Shown here piece by piece: positions 1 through 8,628 of a stretch of 64,000 nucleotides of DNA; within the stretch, counting starts at the first letter, position 1, and each line of letters begins with the position of its first letter. The stretch lies in the NCBI RefSeq assembly GCF_050410775.1, contig NZ_CP191229.1. One strand, given 5' to 3'. Origin of the DNA: Erwinia sp050410775. GTDB taxonomy: Bacteria > Pseudomonadota > Gammaproteobacteria > Enterobacterales > Enterobacteriaceae. The notes below the pieces were generated by a model. It worked only from the letters and a program-made list of their open reading frames with translations. It had not been told where the DNA came from and made no database searches. Made by a program: the position numbers and the translations under genes.

Positions 1-452
1 ATAAGCAGCATCTGAATTTTGTGCCTGTTCTCTTTTATCAGCTCTTCAGTATTCTGGTCGCAGTCTTTATCTAACATGATGGAGAGTACCACCAGATTAT
101 TATTGTGATCGTGCAGAACAAAGGTATAGCCATTGATAATGTCGTGATTTTTCGCCATATCAAATAGCTTGGGCACCTTAACCCCTTTATTTAGCATGAG
201 GTTTTCATCCCAGGAGAAAGGCGTCATGCGGTAAAGCGCGGTAATCAGAACCGGATCGATAAACTGGAAATTATTTTTTGTATAAACTTCGAACCACTCC
301 TGGCGGTTAGAAATGATCGAAAAATCCGCCGGGTTACGTTTGCTCATAATGGCGTAGGCGTATTTGATATTGCTGTACAGATTCAGCTTTCTCTCCAGGT
401 ATTCCTGGACCGAAGCATTGATGGTCGGGTTACTAAAAGACGATTTGGTCAT
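1..452 (-). CDS. LuxR-family acyl-homoserine-lactone regulator, N-terminal part (EsaR/EanR-like)
   Basis: The gene runs off the left edge, so only the first 150 residues are visible. They form an autoinducer-binding domain: an N-terminal YLERKLN segment, then WFEVYTKNNF, DPVLITALYR, PFSWDEN and NGYTFVLHDH, the pattern of LuxR-type receptors for acyl-homoserine lactones. The closest match I can recall is EsaR/EanR of Pantoea and Erwinia, where the protein binds DNA without ligand and is released by it. The helix-turn-helix half and any partner luxI gene lie outside the window. The ATG at 452 is the only start that includes the full domain. Family assignment is strong; the exact orthologue is inferred. 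Confidence 0.85.
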   Translation of the reverse strand, partial: MTKSSFSNPTINASVQEYLERKLNLYSNIKYAYAIMSKRNPADFSIISNRQEWFEVYTKNNFQFIDPVLITALYRMTPFSWDENLMLNKGVKVPKLFDMAKNHDIINGYTFVLHDHNNNLVVLSIMLDKDCDQNTEELIKENRHKIQMLL

Positions 453-870
453 ATAACGTTGTCCCTGGGTTTCTGAAACCTCCGTAACAACGTAATGTTA
501 ACATAATTTCATTGATTCGCCATGGTAACGGCGGCGGGGCCGTGGCGAAGCGCGGGAGCGTTTGTGAAGGGTAGGTGGAACCGATGCAGGCCACAGAAAT
601 CAAATAAGCTGTAAGAAAAACTAATATTTAATTGCCGTGCCGGGATAGCAAAGGTTCCCCTGGTGTTGACGAAAAATAAATAACTAATTGTAATCTATAT
701 ATTTTTTATTAACTGCTGGGATATACAATACTGAAGTTTTCTGAAAAATAATAGCCATACTTAAGTACAGTTAAGCACTGTCCTTTTTATTAACATAGTT
801 GAATTCACTCTGTTACGTATGGGCTGAAAGGGGTGAAAAATCGCGTAACATTACGGCAAAAGGGGCAACT
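453..870. other. AT-rich intergenic region between luxR-type gene and purK
   Basis: No convincing gene. It should hold the promoter of the leftward LuxR-type gene. At about 761-781 two short overlapping inverted repeats occur (CTTAA-6-TTAAG and ACAGT-5-ACTGT), but neither matches the inward CTGT...ACAG layout of a lux box. Confidence 0.4.
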
Positions 871-903
871 TACCTGTTTTATCTTATTTAAATAAAACAG
901 GTA
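871..903 (-). terminator. Inverted repeat downstream of purK, probable terminator
   Basis: TACCTGTTTTAT (871-882) and ATAAAACAGGTA (892-903) are perfect inverted repeats with a 9-base spacer. The site lies 40 bases beyond the purK stop on the purK strand. The stem is AT-rich and lacks a clean T-run, so termination is plausible rather than sure. Confidence 0.4.
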
Positions 904-943
904 GTTACGGGATCCCTTCAGTGCGGTCCCGGAGCGCGTTCCC

Positions 944-2011
944 TTACTTAAGGCGCTCTACGGCCCACGCAATACCGCTGGCATATTCTTCCGGTAGTTG
1001 TGGCACAAGTTTTTCTAACGCGGCTTGTAACGCGCTGACGCTGACATCTGACAGATTAAGGTGACCCACTTTACGGCCTGGCCGGACTTCTTTTTCATAC
1101 CAGTGCAGGTGGACCAGCGGTTCATGGAGCCAGTGCAGATTCACCGGGGTACCAATAAGGTTCACCATTACCGAAGGGGAACTGACCACCGGCTTCGGCA
1201 GAGGAAGGCTGAGAATAGCCCGCAGGTGGAGCTCAAACTGGCTGATGGAAGCACCATTTTGCGTCCAGTGGCCGCTGTTGTGGACGCGCGGCGCCAGTTC
1301 ATTTATCAGTAATCCTTCCGGCACCACAAAACACTCCATCGCCATAACGCCAACATAGTTGAGTTCATGCATGATGGCTGACAGCATCGCTTCAGCCTGC
1401 TGCTGGCGCGCCGGATCCGGCTGCGGCAGCGCCACGCTGGTGCGCAGAATGCCATCCTGATGCAGGTTATGTGTCAGAGGATAAAATACGGTGCTGCCAT
1501 CATGACCGCGCGCGCCCACCAGTGAGACTTCGCCGCTGAAGTTGATGCCCTGTTCAACAATGCAGTCGCCGTAGCACTCCGCCGGCAGCGCCTCAGTCTC
1601 ATCAGCACGCAGACGCCACTGACCCCGGCCATCGTAGCCGCCGGTGCGCCGCTTAACGATAGCCAGCTCGCCCAGCGAGGCAAAGACCTGCGGCCAGTCG
1701 GCAGCCGCCGTCAGCAGCTGCCAGGGGGCTGTCGCCAGGCCAAGCTGGTCAAGCAGCTGCTTCTGCGTCAGCCTGTCGGCCAGCCGGGGAAAAATATCGC
1801 GGTTCACAAACGCGGCGTGATTAGCCAGCTCACGGGTCAGCGCCGTTTCGGGCCAGCGCTCGATTTCTGCGGTAATCACGCTTTGCTGGATCGGCAGCGC
1901 TTCCGGTTCGGCATCCAGCCCGACAGGATAAACGGCAATGCCCAGCGGCTCACCGGCCTGACGCAGCATGCGCCCCAGCTGACCGTTGCCCAGTACGCAA
2001 ACCGGCTTCAT
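944..2011 (-). CDS. purK: 5-(carboxyamino)imidazole ribonucleotide synthase PurK
   Basis: ATP-grasp enzyme that carboxylates AIR to N5-CAIR in purine synthesis. The 355 residues begin MKPVCVLGNGQLGRMLRQAG, the nucleotide-binding N-terminus of PurK. Further family signatures follow: AIVKRRTGGYDGRGQW (ATP-grasp loop), CFVVPEGLLINELAPRVHNSGHWT (metal and substrate site) and GRKVGHLNL near the C-terminus. Length is normal for the family. The start overlaps the purE stop by four bases (ATGA), so the two are translationally coupled, and PurE uses the PurK product. Regulation is presumably through the PurR site ahead of purE. Confidence 0.97.
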   Translation of the reverse strand: MKPVCVLGNGQLGRMLRQAGEPLGIAVYPVGLDAEPEALPIQQSVITAEIERWPETALTRELANHAAFVNRDIFPRLADRLTQKQLLDQLGLATAPWQLLTAAADWPQVFASLGELAIVKRRTGGYDGRGQWRLRADETEALPAECYGDCIVEQGINFSGEVSLVGARGHDGSTVFYPLTHNLHQDGILRTSVALPQPDPARQQQAEAMLSAIMHELNYVGVMAMECFVVPEGLLINELAPRVHNSGHWTQNGASISQFELHLRAILSLPLPKPVVSSPSVMVNLIGTPVNLHWLHEPLVHLHWYEKEVRPGRKVGHLNLSDVSVSALQAALEKLVPQLPEEYASGIAWAVERLK

Positions 2012-2517
2012 GCTTCCTCCCGCGGGTCCGGGTTATTCAGCACTTCATCAGTTTGCGTCTGACGCCAGAGCGTCAGCCGGGAAGCGATCTCTGGGTCATG
2101 AATCGCCAGAATTTGCGCCGCCAGCAGCGCCGCATTGGCCGCGCCCGCTTTGCCAATGGCCAGCGTCCCGACCGGGATGCCTCGCGGCATCTGAACGATA
2201 GAATAAAGGCTGTCCACGCCGCTCAGCGCTGCGCTTTGCACCGGTACACCGAGCACCGGCACCAGCGTTTTCGCCGCCAGCATACCCGGCAGATGCGCTG
2301 CGCCGCCCGCACCCGCAATGATCACCTGAAAGCCGTTTTCCGCCGCCTGTCCGGCGAAGCTAAACAGCTTATCTGGGGTCCGGTGGGCAGAGACCACTTC
2401 GCAGTGAAAAGGAACGTCCAGGCTGGTGAGGATCTCCGCAGCAAACTGCATGGTTGCCCAGTCACTTTTGGAACCCATAATAATGGCGATGCGGGCCGGT
2501 GCGGCGTTGGATGACAT
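2008..2517 (-). CDS. purE: N5-carboxyaminoimidazole ribonucleotide mutase PurE
   Basis: Class I PurE converts N5-CAIR to CAIR. MGSKSDWATM, SAHRTPDKLFSF and GAGGAAHLPGM are the catalytic and substrate loops, and the C-terminal AAQILAIHD helix is present. I chose the ATG at 2517 (MSSNAAPARIAIIMG), which gives 169 residues, the usual length; an upstream ATG at 2544 would add nine residues (MYNHRSHTR) not found in the family. It is the first gene of the purEK operon, with a PurR-type operator about 105 bases upstream. Confidence 0.96.
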   Translation of the reverse strand: MSSNAAPARIAIIMGSKSDWATMQFAAEILTSLDVPFHCEVVSAHRTPDKLFSFAGQAAENGFQVIIAGAGGAAHLPGMLAAKTLVPVLGVPVQSAALSGVDSLYSIVQMPRGIPVGTLAIGKAGAANAALLAAQILAIHDPEIASRLTLWRQTQTDEVLNNPDPREEA

Positions 2518-2622
2518 GCGGGTATGACTCCTGTGATTGTACAAACGTCGCCGGACGCCTGCGCGGTTTCAGGGCAGGCTGTCAGACGGGAAGGGCAGAG
2601 AGAATAGCATGACTGTACGGCA

Positions 2623-2638
2623 AGGAAAACGGTTGCGT
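2623..2638 (-). promoter_or_regulatory. PurR operator upstream of purEK
   Basis: On the minus strand this reads ACGCAACCGTTTTCCT. It matches the known PurR consensus ACGCAAACGTTTTCNT with one mismatch, and sits between lpxH and purE exactly where the enterobacterial purEK operator is found. Confidence 0.8.
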
Positions 2639-2675
2639 AGGCGTCGTGCGTGCCATATTAGCAATTTTGTGCCGC

Positions 2676-3401
2676 TCAGAAAGGAAAGGAAACCAGCGTG
2701 ATTTCACTGGCGCTGACGCGGATCATCGATCCTTCCATGTGCCAGGCACCCAGTACGATACGTTCGGCTGGCTGGCCATTTATTTCCAGCGTATGGACGG
2801 CGGGACGATGAGTGTGACCGTGGATCAGACAGTGAACCTGCTGGCGCGTCATGGCTTGCGCCACCGCAGTGGGGTTCACATCCATAATGGTCATATCTTT
2901 ACTGCTGTTAGCCGCTTTACTGCCTGCCCGCATTCGCGCGGCGATGCGCTGGCGGATAAAAAGGGGAAGGGCCAGAAACAGCCTCTGTAGCCAGGGCTGA
3001 TGCACCTTACGACGGAAGCGCTGATAGCCTTCGTCATCGGTACAAAGCGTGTCGCCGTGCATAATCAGAATGCGCCGGCCATAGATTTCCAGCCGCTGTT
3101 CTTCGGGCAGCAGGTGCATGCCGCAGGCAGCCGCATAACGCCGGCCAAGCAGGAAATCTCGGTTGCCGTGAATAAAATAGCAGAGGGTGTCATGCTGCTG
3201 AAGATCGTGCAGCGCGGCGGCGATCTCAGCGTGAAGCGGCTCGGGATCGTCATCGCCGATCCAGGCTTCAAACAGATCGCCCAGGATATAAAGCGCATCG
3301 GCGTTCCGCGCTTCACGCCGTAAAAATGCAAGAAAACCGGCAGTAATTGCCGGTTCTTCAGCACACAGATGGAGATCTGCGATAAACAGCGTGTGGGACA
3401 T
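2676..3401 (-). CDS. lpxH: UDP-2,3-diacylglucosamine diphosphatase LpxH
   Basis: Peripheral membrane hydrolase that makes lipid X from UDP-2,3-diacylglucosamine in lipid A synthesis. The 241 residues carry the calcineurin-type metallophosphoesterase motifs in order: FIADLHL, GDLFEAWIGDD, GNRDFLLG, MHGDTL and HGHTHRPAVH. These provide the two-manganese site. Length is normal. Its ATG shares a base with the ppiB stop (TAATG), so it is probably cotranslated with ppiB. Confidence 0.96.
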   Translation of the reverse strand: MSHTLFIADLHLCAEEPAITAGFLAFLRREARNADALYILGDLFEAWIGDDDPEPLHAEIAAALHDLQQHDTLCYFIHGNRDFLLGRRYAAACGMHLLPEEQRLEIYGRRILIMHGDTLCTDDEGYQRFRRKVHQPWLQRLFLALPLFIRQRIAARMRAGSKAANSSKDMTIMDVNPTAVAQAMTRQQVHCLIHGHTHRPAVHTLEINGQPAERIVLGAWHMEGSMIRVSASEITLVSFPF

Positions 3402-3895
3402 TATTCGCTGATGGTCACTTTCTGGATCACAACGTCCTCTTTCGGCACGTCCTGATGCATTCCGCTGCGGCCGGTTGCCACGCCTTTGATTTTATCAACG
3501 ACGTCCATCCCTTCCACAACTTCAGCAAAGACGCAGTAGCCCCAGCCCTGCAGGCTTTCGTCACGGAAGTTCAGAAAGTCGTTATCCGCCACGTTGATAA
3601 AGAACTGCGCGGTCGCAGAGTGAGGCGCCTGGGTACGGGCCATCGCCAGCGTACCTTTGGTGTTCTTCAGGCCGTTATTCGCCTCGTTGCGGATCTCTTC
3701 TTTGGTAGCTTTCTGCGTCATGCCCGGCTCGAAGCCGCCGCCCTGAACCATAAAGCCGTTGATAACACGGTGAAAAATGGTGTTATCGTAGAAACCTTCA
3801 CGGCAGTACTCCAGGAAGTTTTTGACGGTGGCTGGTGCTTTATCGTCAAAAGTTTTAATAACGATATCGCCATGATTAGTCTGGAAAGTGACCAT
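3401..3895 (-). CDS. ppiB: Peptidyl-prolyl cis-trans isomerase B (cytosolic cyclophilin)
   Basis: Cyclophilin of 164 residues without a signal peptide, so the cytoplasmic PpiB rather than periplasmic PpiA. The active-site segment FHRVINGFMVQGG and the SATAQFFINVADNDFLN segment are intact. It catalyses proline isomerisation during folding. It is divergent from cysS across about 230 bases, and overlaps lpxH by one base downstream, the same order as in E. coli. Confidence 0.96.
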   Translation of the reverse strand: MVTFQTNHGDIVIKTFDDKAPATVKNFLEYCREGFYDNTIFHRVINGFMVQGGGFEPGMTQKATKEEIRNEANNGLKNTKGTLAMARTQAPHSATAQFFINVADNDFLNFRDESLQGWGYCVFAEVVEGMDVVDKIKGVATGRSGMHQDVPKEDVVIQKVTISE

Positions 3896-4128
3896 ATTCT
3901 CATCCTGTAAAGGTTGAAGTGTTTAACGGTAAGCCGGTGTCAGCGCCCGCCAGGACGCTGCACGCTTTTGACAGACGGCTTTTATATCACAAAATCTGAT
4001 GACGAGTCAGCCTCGCCGCGTAAAGGGATACCGGCATTGCCTTGCTTTGCGTGGCGCTTGCGTTAACAATACGGCAAAATACCAGCCTGCCTGGTTTATC
4101 CCGCACACGTTAAAAACGGAATGTCTCA

Positions 4129-5517
4129 ATGCTAAAGATTTATAACACCCTGAGTCGTCAAAAAGAGGAATTCAAACCTATCCATGCCGGACAAATCGGC
4201 ATGTACGTGTGCGGCATTACCGTTTACGACCTCTGTCATATCGGCCACGGCCGGACTTTTGTGGCGTTTGACGTCGTGTCGCGCTATCTGCGCTACTGCG
4301 GCTACGATCTGAAGTATGTGCGTAATATCACCGATATTGACGACAAAATTATTAAACGTGCCAACGAAAACGGCGAAACGGTTGAGGATCTCACCAACCG
4401 CATGATCGCTGAAATGCACAAGGATTTTGCCGCCCTCAATATTCTGCCGCCGGACCTGGAGCCACGCGCCACCCGTCACATCGCGGAAATTATTGAAATC
4501 GTCGGTAAGCTTATCGCGCGCGATCACGCCTACGTTGCCAGCAACGGCGACGTCATGTTTTCGGTAGAGAGCGATGCGGATTACGGCCTGCTGTCGCGTC
4601 AGGATCTGGAGCAGCTCCAGGCCGGCGCCCGCGTGGAAGTGGCCGCTGATGTGAAGCGCAACCCGATGGACTTCGTGCTGTGGAAAATGTCGAAAGCCGG
4701 CGAGCCAAGCTGGGCCTCGCCATGGGGCGAAGGTCGTCCGGGCTGGCACATCGAGTGCTCGGCGATGAACTGCAAGCAGCTTGGCGAACATTTCGACATT
4801 CACGGCGGCGGTTCTGATCTGATGTTTCCGCACCATGAAAATGAAATCGCCCAGTCCTCCTGCGCGCATGATGGCCCTTACGTTAACTACTGGATGCATT
4901 CAGGGATGGTGATGGTTGACCGGGAGAAGATGTCCAAATCTCTCGATAACTTCTTTACCGTGCGCGACGTGCTGGCCCATTACGATGCGGAAACGGTGCG
5001 CTACTTCCTGATGTCCGGGCACTACCGCAGCCAGCTGAACTACGGAGAAGATAACCTTAAGCAGGCTCGCGCCGCGCTTGAGCGCCTCTATATTGCTATC
5101 CGCAATACCGATGCCGCAGCGGAAGCCGCCGGTGGTGAAGCCTTCGAGGCCCGCTTCCGCGAAGCGATGGATGATGACTTCAACACGCCGGAAGCCTATT
5201 CCGTGCTGTTTGATATAGCCCGTGAGGTGAACCGCCTGAAGGCAGAAGATGTCGCGGCCGCTAACGGTCTGGCGGCCACCCTGCGTAAACTGGCTGGCGT
5301 GCTTGGCCTGCTTGAGCAGGATCCTGAACTCTTCCTGCAAAGCGGCGTGAAGGGCGGCGAGGATGACGTGGCGGAAATTGAGGCGCTGGTCCAGATGCGC
5401 ATCACCGCCCGTCAGGAGAAAAACTGGGCGCAGGCCGATATCGCCCGCGACAAGCTCAACGAGCTGGGCATCGTGCTGGAAGATGGCCCGCAGGGCACCA
5501 GCTGGCGTCGTAAATAA
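4129..5517 (+). CDS. cysS: Cysteinyl-tRNA synthetase
   Basis: Class I aminoacyl-tRNA synthetase that charges tRNA-Cys. Of 462 residues, the HIGH motif lies in CGITVYDLCHIGHGRT (also containing the zinc-binding cysteine), a second zinc region is HIECSAMNCKQLG with HGGGSDLMFPHHENE, and KMSKS occurs in REKMSKSLDNF. The C-terminal anticodon domain ends DGPQGTSWRRK. Length and start are typical. A strong hairpin terminator follows directly. Confidence 0.98.
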   Translation: MLKIYNTLSRQKEEFKPIHAGQIGMYVCGITVYDLCHIGHGRTFVAFDVVSRYLRYCGYDLKYVRNITDIDDKIIKRANENGETVEDLTNRMIAEMHKDFAALNILPPDLEPRATRHIAEIIEIVGKLIARDHAYVASNGDVMFSVESDADYGLLSRQDLEQLQAGARVEVAADVKRNPMDFVLWKMSKAGEPSWASPWGEGRPGWHIECSAMNCKQLGEHFDIHGGGSDLMFPHHENEIAQSSCAHDGPYVNYWMHSGMVMVDREKMSKSLDNFFTVRDVLAHYDAETVRYFLMSGHYRSQLNYGEDNLKQARAALERLYIAIRNTDAAAEAAGGEAFEARFREAMDDDFNTPEAYSVLFDIAREVNRLKAEDVAAANGLAATLRKLAGVLGLLEQDPELFLQSGVKGGEDDVAEIEALVQMRITARQEKNWAQADIARDKLNELGIVLEDGPQGTSWRRK

Positions 5518-5524
5518 GGTATCA

Positions 5525-5546
5525 GGGGGCGAAAGCCCCCTTTTTT
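5525..5546 (+). terminator. Rho-independent terminator of cysS
   Basis: Stem GGGGGC/GCCCCC around a GAAA tetraloop, followed by six T. It lies 7 bases past the cysS stop and reaches the stop codon of the convergent regulator gene. Confidence 0.93.
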
Positions 5547-6561
5547 ACGCCGACTCCCGGGCGATAAGCTGTCCGGAAAGCGTGATGCGCTGCGTTTGCA
5601 GCTCCGGCTCTTTCAGCTTGCGGATCATCAGCCCGGCCGCCTGGCGTCCGGACTCTTCGCTGGCGGAAGAGACATAGGTAAACGACGGCGAGGTCAGGTT
5701 TACGTGCAGCATATCCTCAAAGCCGATCAGCGCCACCTGCTGGGTTAAAAAGACATCTTTGCCAACGGTGCGCCCCACCTGATGGATACCGGCAATCGAA
5801 CCAATCATCGCATCGGGGGAGTGGCAGAGCAGGGCGGTGAAGGTGTTATGCTGCTCCAGCAGCTGCCGGGTGGCGATACCTGCTGCGCGGGTATCCTCGC
5901 TACAGGCGGGCGTTGCCTCCTCCCGTAAGACCAACCCATACTGGCTCATGGCACTGCGGAACCCCGCCAGACGCTGCTGACGTATCAGGTCACCTTCGGT
6001 GCCGCCGATATAAGCGATATTGCGGTGGCCGCGCTCAATCAGGTAGCGCGCCGCCAGAATTGCCGCCTGGCGATTATCCCGCATCACCAGATTGCACTCA
6101 TCTTCCAGCATAAGCTGAGACACCACCACCAGCGGCAGCGGGCAGAGGCGGATTTGCTCAGGCAGATGCGATGAGCGAGCATCGCAGGCCAGATAAATCA
6201 CCCCGGCAACGCCCTGCTGTTTGAACGAGAGCAGGCAGCGTTCCAGATGCTCGCCATCGTTTAGTGGCTGACCGAGAAAAACCATAAAGCCCTGTTTTTC
6301 CAGCTCCTGAACGATGCTGGCCATCACTTTAATCGAAAAGCTGTCGCTGAAATCCCGCAGGATCAGCCCGATAAGATTGGAGGTATTGGCACGAAGGTTG
6401 GCGGCAGCGACGTTATGGATATAGCCAATATCGTTAATGGCAGCCTGCACTTTTTCGATGGTCGCATCCGAGATTTTTCCTTTACGGCGCAGCACCAGCG
6501 AGACGGTGGAAACCGACACGCCCGCGCGTTTTGCGACATCGATGATACTGACTTTCTTCAA
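5545..6561 (-). CDS. LacI-family repressor (MalI-like)
   Basis: The N-terminal helix-turn-helix KKVSIIDVAKRAGVSVST continues with VSLVLRRKGKIS and then a periplasmic-binding-like effector domain. Of the LacI family it most resembles E. coli MalI, which also has the VSLVLSGKGRIS segment and sits beside a PTS gene. I prefer the TTG start at 6561, because a strong GGGAGGGGG ribosome site ends just before it; the ATG at 6582 would translate that site as Gly residues. It follows the PTS gene on the same strand by about 85 bases, so probably forms an autoregulated operon. Its likely operators are the repeats at 8190-8216. Inducer unknown. Confidence 0.87.
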   Translation of the reverse strand: MKKVSIIDVAKRAGVSVSTVSLVLRRKGKISDATIEKVQAAINDIGYIHNVAAANLRANTSNLIGLILRDFSDSFSIKVMASIVQELEKQGFMVFLGQPLNDGEHLERCLLSFKQQGVAGVIYLACDARSSHLPEQIRLCPLPLVVVSQLMLEDECNLVMRDNRQAAILAARYLIERGHRNIAYIGGTEGDLIRQQRLAGFRSAMSQYGLVLREEATPACSEDTRAAGIATRQLLEQHNTFTALLCHSPDAMIGSIAGIHQVGRTVGKDVFLTQQVALIGFEDMLHVNLTSPSFTYVSSASEESGRQAAGLMIRKLKEPELQTQRITLSGQLIARESA

Positions 6562-6645
6562 ACCCCCTCCCTGACATCGCACCCATATCCGCCTGATATG
6601 ACAACGTCTCCCAGACTACAGGAGACGTGTCAGGCAGGCATCTTA

Positions 6646-8145
6646 TTATTTGCCCGTTATTTCAGACATGCTTTGGGCAATAAACTGTGCTCTCGCGCCG
6701 AAAATTACCTGAATACCATTATCACCGACGAAGACCACGCCGCGTGCACCCAGACTGTTCAGCCCGTCTCTGTCCACATTCTCGCTCTTCGCCACTTCCA
6801 GACGCAGGCGAGTGATACAGGCGCCGACGGAGTCGATGTTTTGTGCCCCGCCCAGCAGAGCGACAATTTCGCCAGCCAGCTCTTTATCAGTTTTACCGTC
6901 CGTCGTGGCCGTAACCTCAGTCCTTCCTGGCGTTTTGACATCGAAGCGCCGGATGACAAAGCGGAAGGTGAAGTAATAGATCAGCGCCATGGGCACGCCG
7001 ACAATTACGGCGTTCAGGAAGTTGGTCTGATAGCCGTTGAATGAAGGCAGAATGCCGAAGGAGATGTAGTCAATCAGGCCTGCGGAAAACGATTTCGCAA
7101 TATGTGCGTGCAGCAGATACATCGCCATATAAGCCACGCCGGCCATGATGGCGTTAAAGACGTATAAAATGGGCGCAACAAAGATAAAGGTAAACTCCAC
7201 CGGCTCGGTGATCCCGGTCAGGAAGCAGGTCAGGGCCGCCGAGAAAAGAATACCGGAGGCGATTTTCTTATTTTTGGTGTGCGCTTCGTGATACATCGCC
7301 AGACAGGCGGCGGGCAGGGCGAACAGCATCAGCGGGAATTCCCCCTGCATAAACTTACCGGCATTCTGGTAGGTATCGCTGCTGAAGGTTTTCTGCCCTT
7401 CTTCCAGCATTTTGAACCAGATAGTCTGATCGCCGTGGATCACCTGGCCGCTCAGCGTCGTGTAGTCGCCAAACGAATACCAGAAAGAGGGATACCAGAT
7501 ATGGTGCAGGCCGAGCGGGATCAGCGCGCGTTCCACCAGTCCAAAAATAAAGGTTGAGGCCGCCTGATTATCACCGTTGACCACCACGGAGAGCGCATCG
7601 ATACCTGCCTGAACATGCTGCCAGACGTAGGGCAGCAGCAGCCCCAGGATGAAGGAGAGAAAGGCCGTCGCAATGGCAACAAAGCGTTTACCGGAGAAAA
7701 AGCCAAGAAACTCCGGCAGTTGCAGGGTATGAAAGCGGTTGTAGCACCAGGCGGCGAGAATACCGCAGATCAGCCCGCCAAATACGCCCATTTGCAGGGT
7801 CGGAATTCCGACCACCATCGCGTACTTGCCACCCTGTGATGCCATTTCCGGCGTAATACCTAACAGCGTGCCGATGGTGATATTGGTGATAAACACCGAT
7901 ACGGCAGCGGACAGGGCGGCAATGCCCGACTCCGACGCCAGACCGACTGCGGAGCCGATGGCGAACAGCATCGGCAGATTGTCAAAAATCACGCCCCCTG
8001 CGTTCATCATCAGCGGCAGATGGAACTTGTCGCCGAAGGCCAGCAGCAGCCCTGCGGCAGGCAGCAACGAGATTGGCAGCATTAATGCGCGGCCAATCAT
8101 CGATAACCTGGATAACGATTTCACAAACCCTGATATCAGACTCAT
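6646..8145 (-). CDS. PTS EIICB component, glucose/maltose (MalX) family
   Basis: Integral membrane sugar transporter of 499 residues. The EIIC domain (about 1-390) contains many hydrophobic segments and the GITEPVEFTFIFVAP substrate-site motif typical of the glucose superfamily. The EIIB domain at the C-terminus has VGACITRLRLEV, whose cysteine is the phosphorylation site. There is no EIIA domain, so phosphate would come from a separate Crr-type EIIA. Adjacent MalI-like regulator supports a MalX-type assignment, but no malY partner is present and the sugar is unknown. Confidence 0.88.
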   Translation of the reverse strand: MSLISGFVKSLSRLSMIGRALMLPISLLPAAGLLLAFGDKFHLPLMMNAGGVIFDNLPMLFAIGSAVGLASESGIAALSAAVSVFITNITIGTLLGITPEMASQGGKYAMVVGIPTLQMGVFGGLICGILAAWCYNRFHTLQLPEFLGFFSGKRFVAIATAFLSFILGLLLPYVWQHVQAGIDALSVVVNGDNQAASTFIFGLVERALIPLGLHHIWYPSFWYSFGDYTTLSGQVIHGDQTIWFKMLEEGQKTFSSDTYQNAGKFMQGEFPLMLFALPAACLAMYHEAHTKNKKIASGILFSAALTCFLTGITEPVEFTFIFVAPILYVFNAIMAGVAYMAMYLLHAHIAKSFSAGLIDYISFGILPSFNGYQTNFLNAVIVGVPMALIYYFTFRFVIRRFDVKTPGRTEVTATTDGKTDKELAGEIVALLGGAQNIDSVGACITRLRLEVAKSENVDRDGLNSLGARGVVFVGDNGIQVIFGARAQFIAQSMSEITGK

Positions 8146-8189
8146 GCTGACTTCCCCCGAATGGCGCTTTTCACGCCCTGTTATTGTAG

Positions 8190-8216
8190 GTAGAACGTTT
8201 TAGTAGAACGTTCTAC
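8190..8216. promoter_or_regulatory. Tandem LacI-type operators upstream of the PTS gene
   Basis: A perfect 14-base palindrome GTAGAACGTTCTAC (8203-8216) is preceded 13 bases away by an imperfect copy beginning at 8190 (GTAGAACGTTTTAG). The central AACGTT core is typical of LacI-family sites, and MalI of E. coli uses a related AAACGTTT core. They lie 45-70 bases upstream of the PTS start, so would control the PTS-regulator operon. Confidence 0.75.
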
Positions 8217-8381
8217 CTATCGTGAGATAAGCCTGATTTGGCTGCAACAAGATTTTCACAAAGTGCGAGAGGAAATAGTGATACTTTGAAGTCGATCGGA
8301 TATTGCCCTACGGGAGGTAAGGTAGCGCAGGGAAGGGGATTTGCGACGGCGCCTGATCCGACGCGGGGGAAATAAGAGAGT

Positions 8382-8404
8382 CCCGGCAGCGCAGCGCCAC
8401 CGGG
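8382..8404 (-). terminator. Inverted repeat after ybcJ
   Basis: CCCGG-CA-GCGC and GCGC-CA-CCGGG pair across a single central base, 12 bases past the ybcJ stop. There is no clear T-run, so the terminator role is tentative. Confidence 0.35.
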
Positions 8405-8415
8405 GATCGGCAGGC

Positions 8416-8628
8416 TTATGCCGTGACCGTTATACTCTGACCTTCAAAACTTACGACCTGGCCTGCGACGATTTTGCAGCGTTTGCGGGTTTCCATCGCG
8501 CCATCCACCTTTACCAGGCCATCGGCGATAACGATTTTCGCCTGCGCACCACTCTCTACCCAGCCTTCCAGCTTGAGCAGATCGCACAGATCAACGTGTG
8601 GGTGCTTACCCAGAGAAAAAGTTGCCAT
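8416..8628 (-). CDS. ybcJ: YbcJ-like S4-domain RNA-binding protein
   Basis: A 70-residue protein built of one S4-like RNA-binding fold. The segment VDLCDLLKLEGWVESGAQAK, then DGLVKVDGAMETRKRCKI, matches E. coli YbcJ, whose exact role is not settled. The start codon overlaps the folD stop by one base (TAATG), and folD-ybcJ is a conserved enterobacterial pair, so they are cotranscribed. Confidence 0.92.
   Translation of the reverse strand: MATFSLGKHPHVDLCDLLKLEGWVESGAQAKIVIADGLVKVDGAMETRKRCKIVAGQVVSFEGQSITVTA

Noticed and set aside
872..902. ACCTGT...ACAGGT as a lux box for the quorum-sensing regulator
   Set aside because: The half-sites face the right way but the whole repeat spans 31 bases with a 9-base spacer and extended stems, longer than the 20-base lux box, and it lies just past purK. 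A terminator is more likely.
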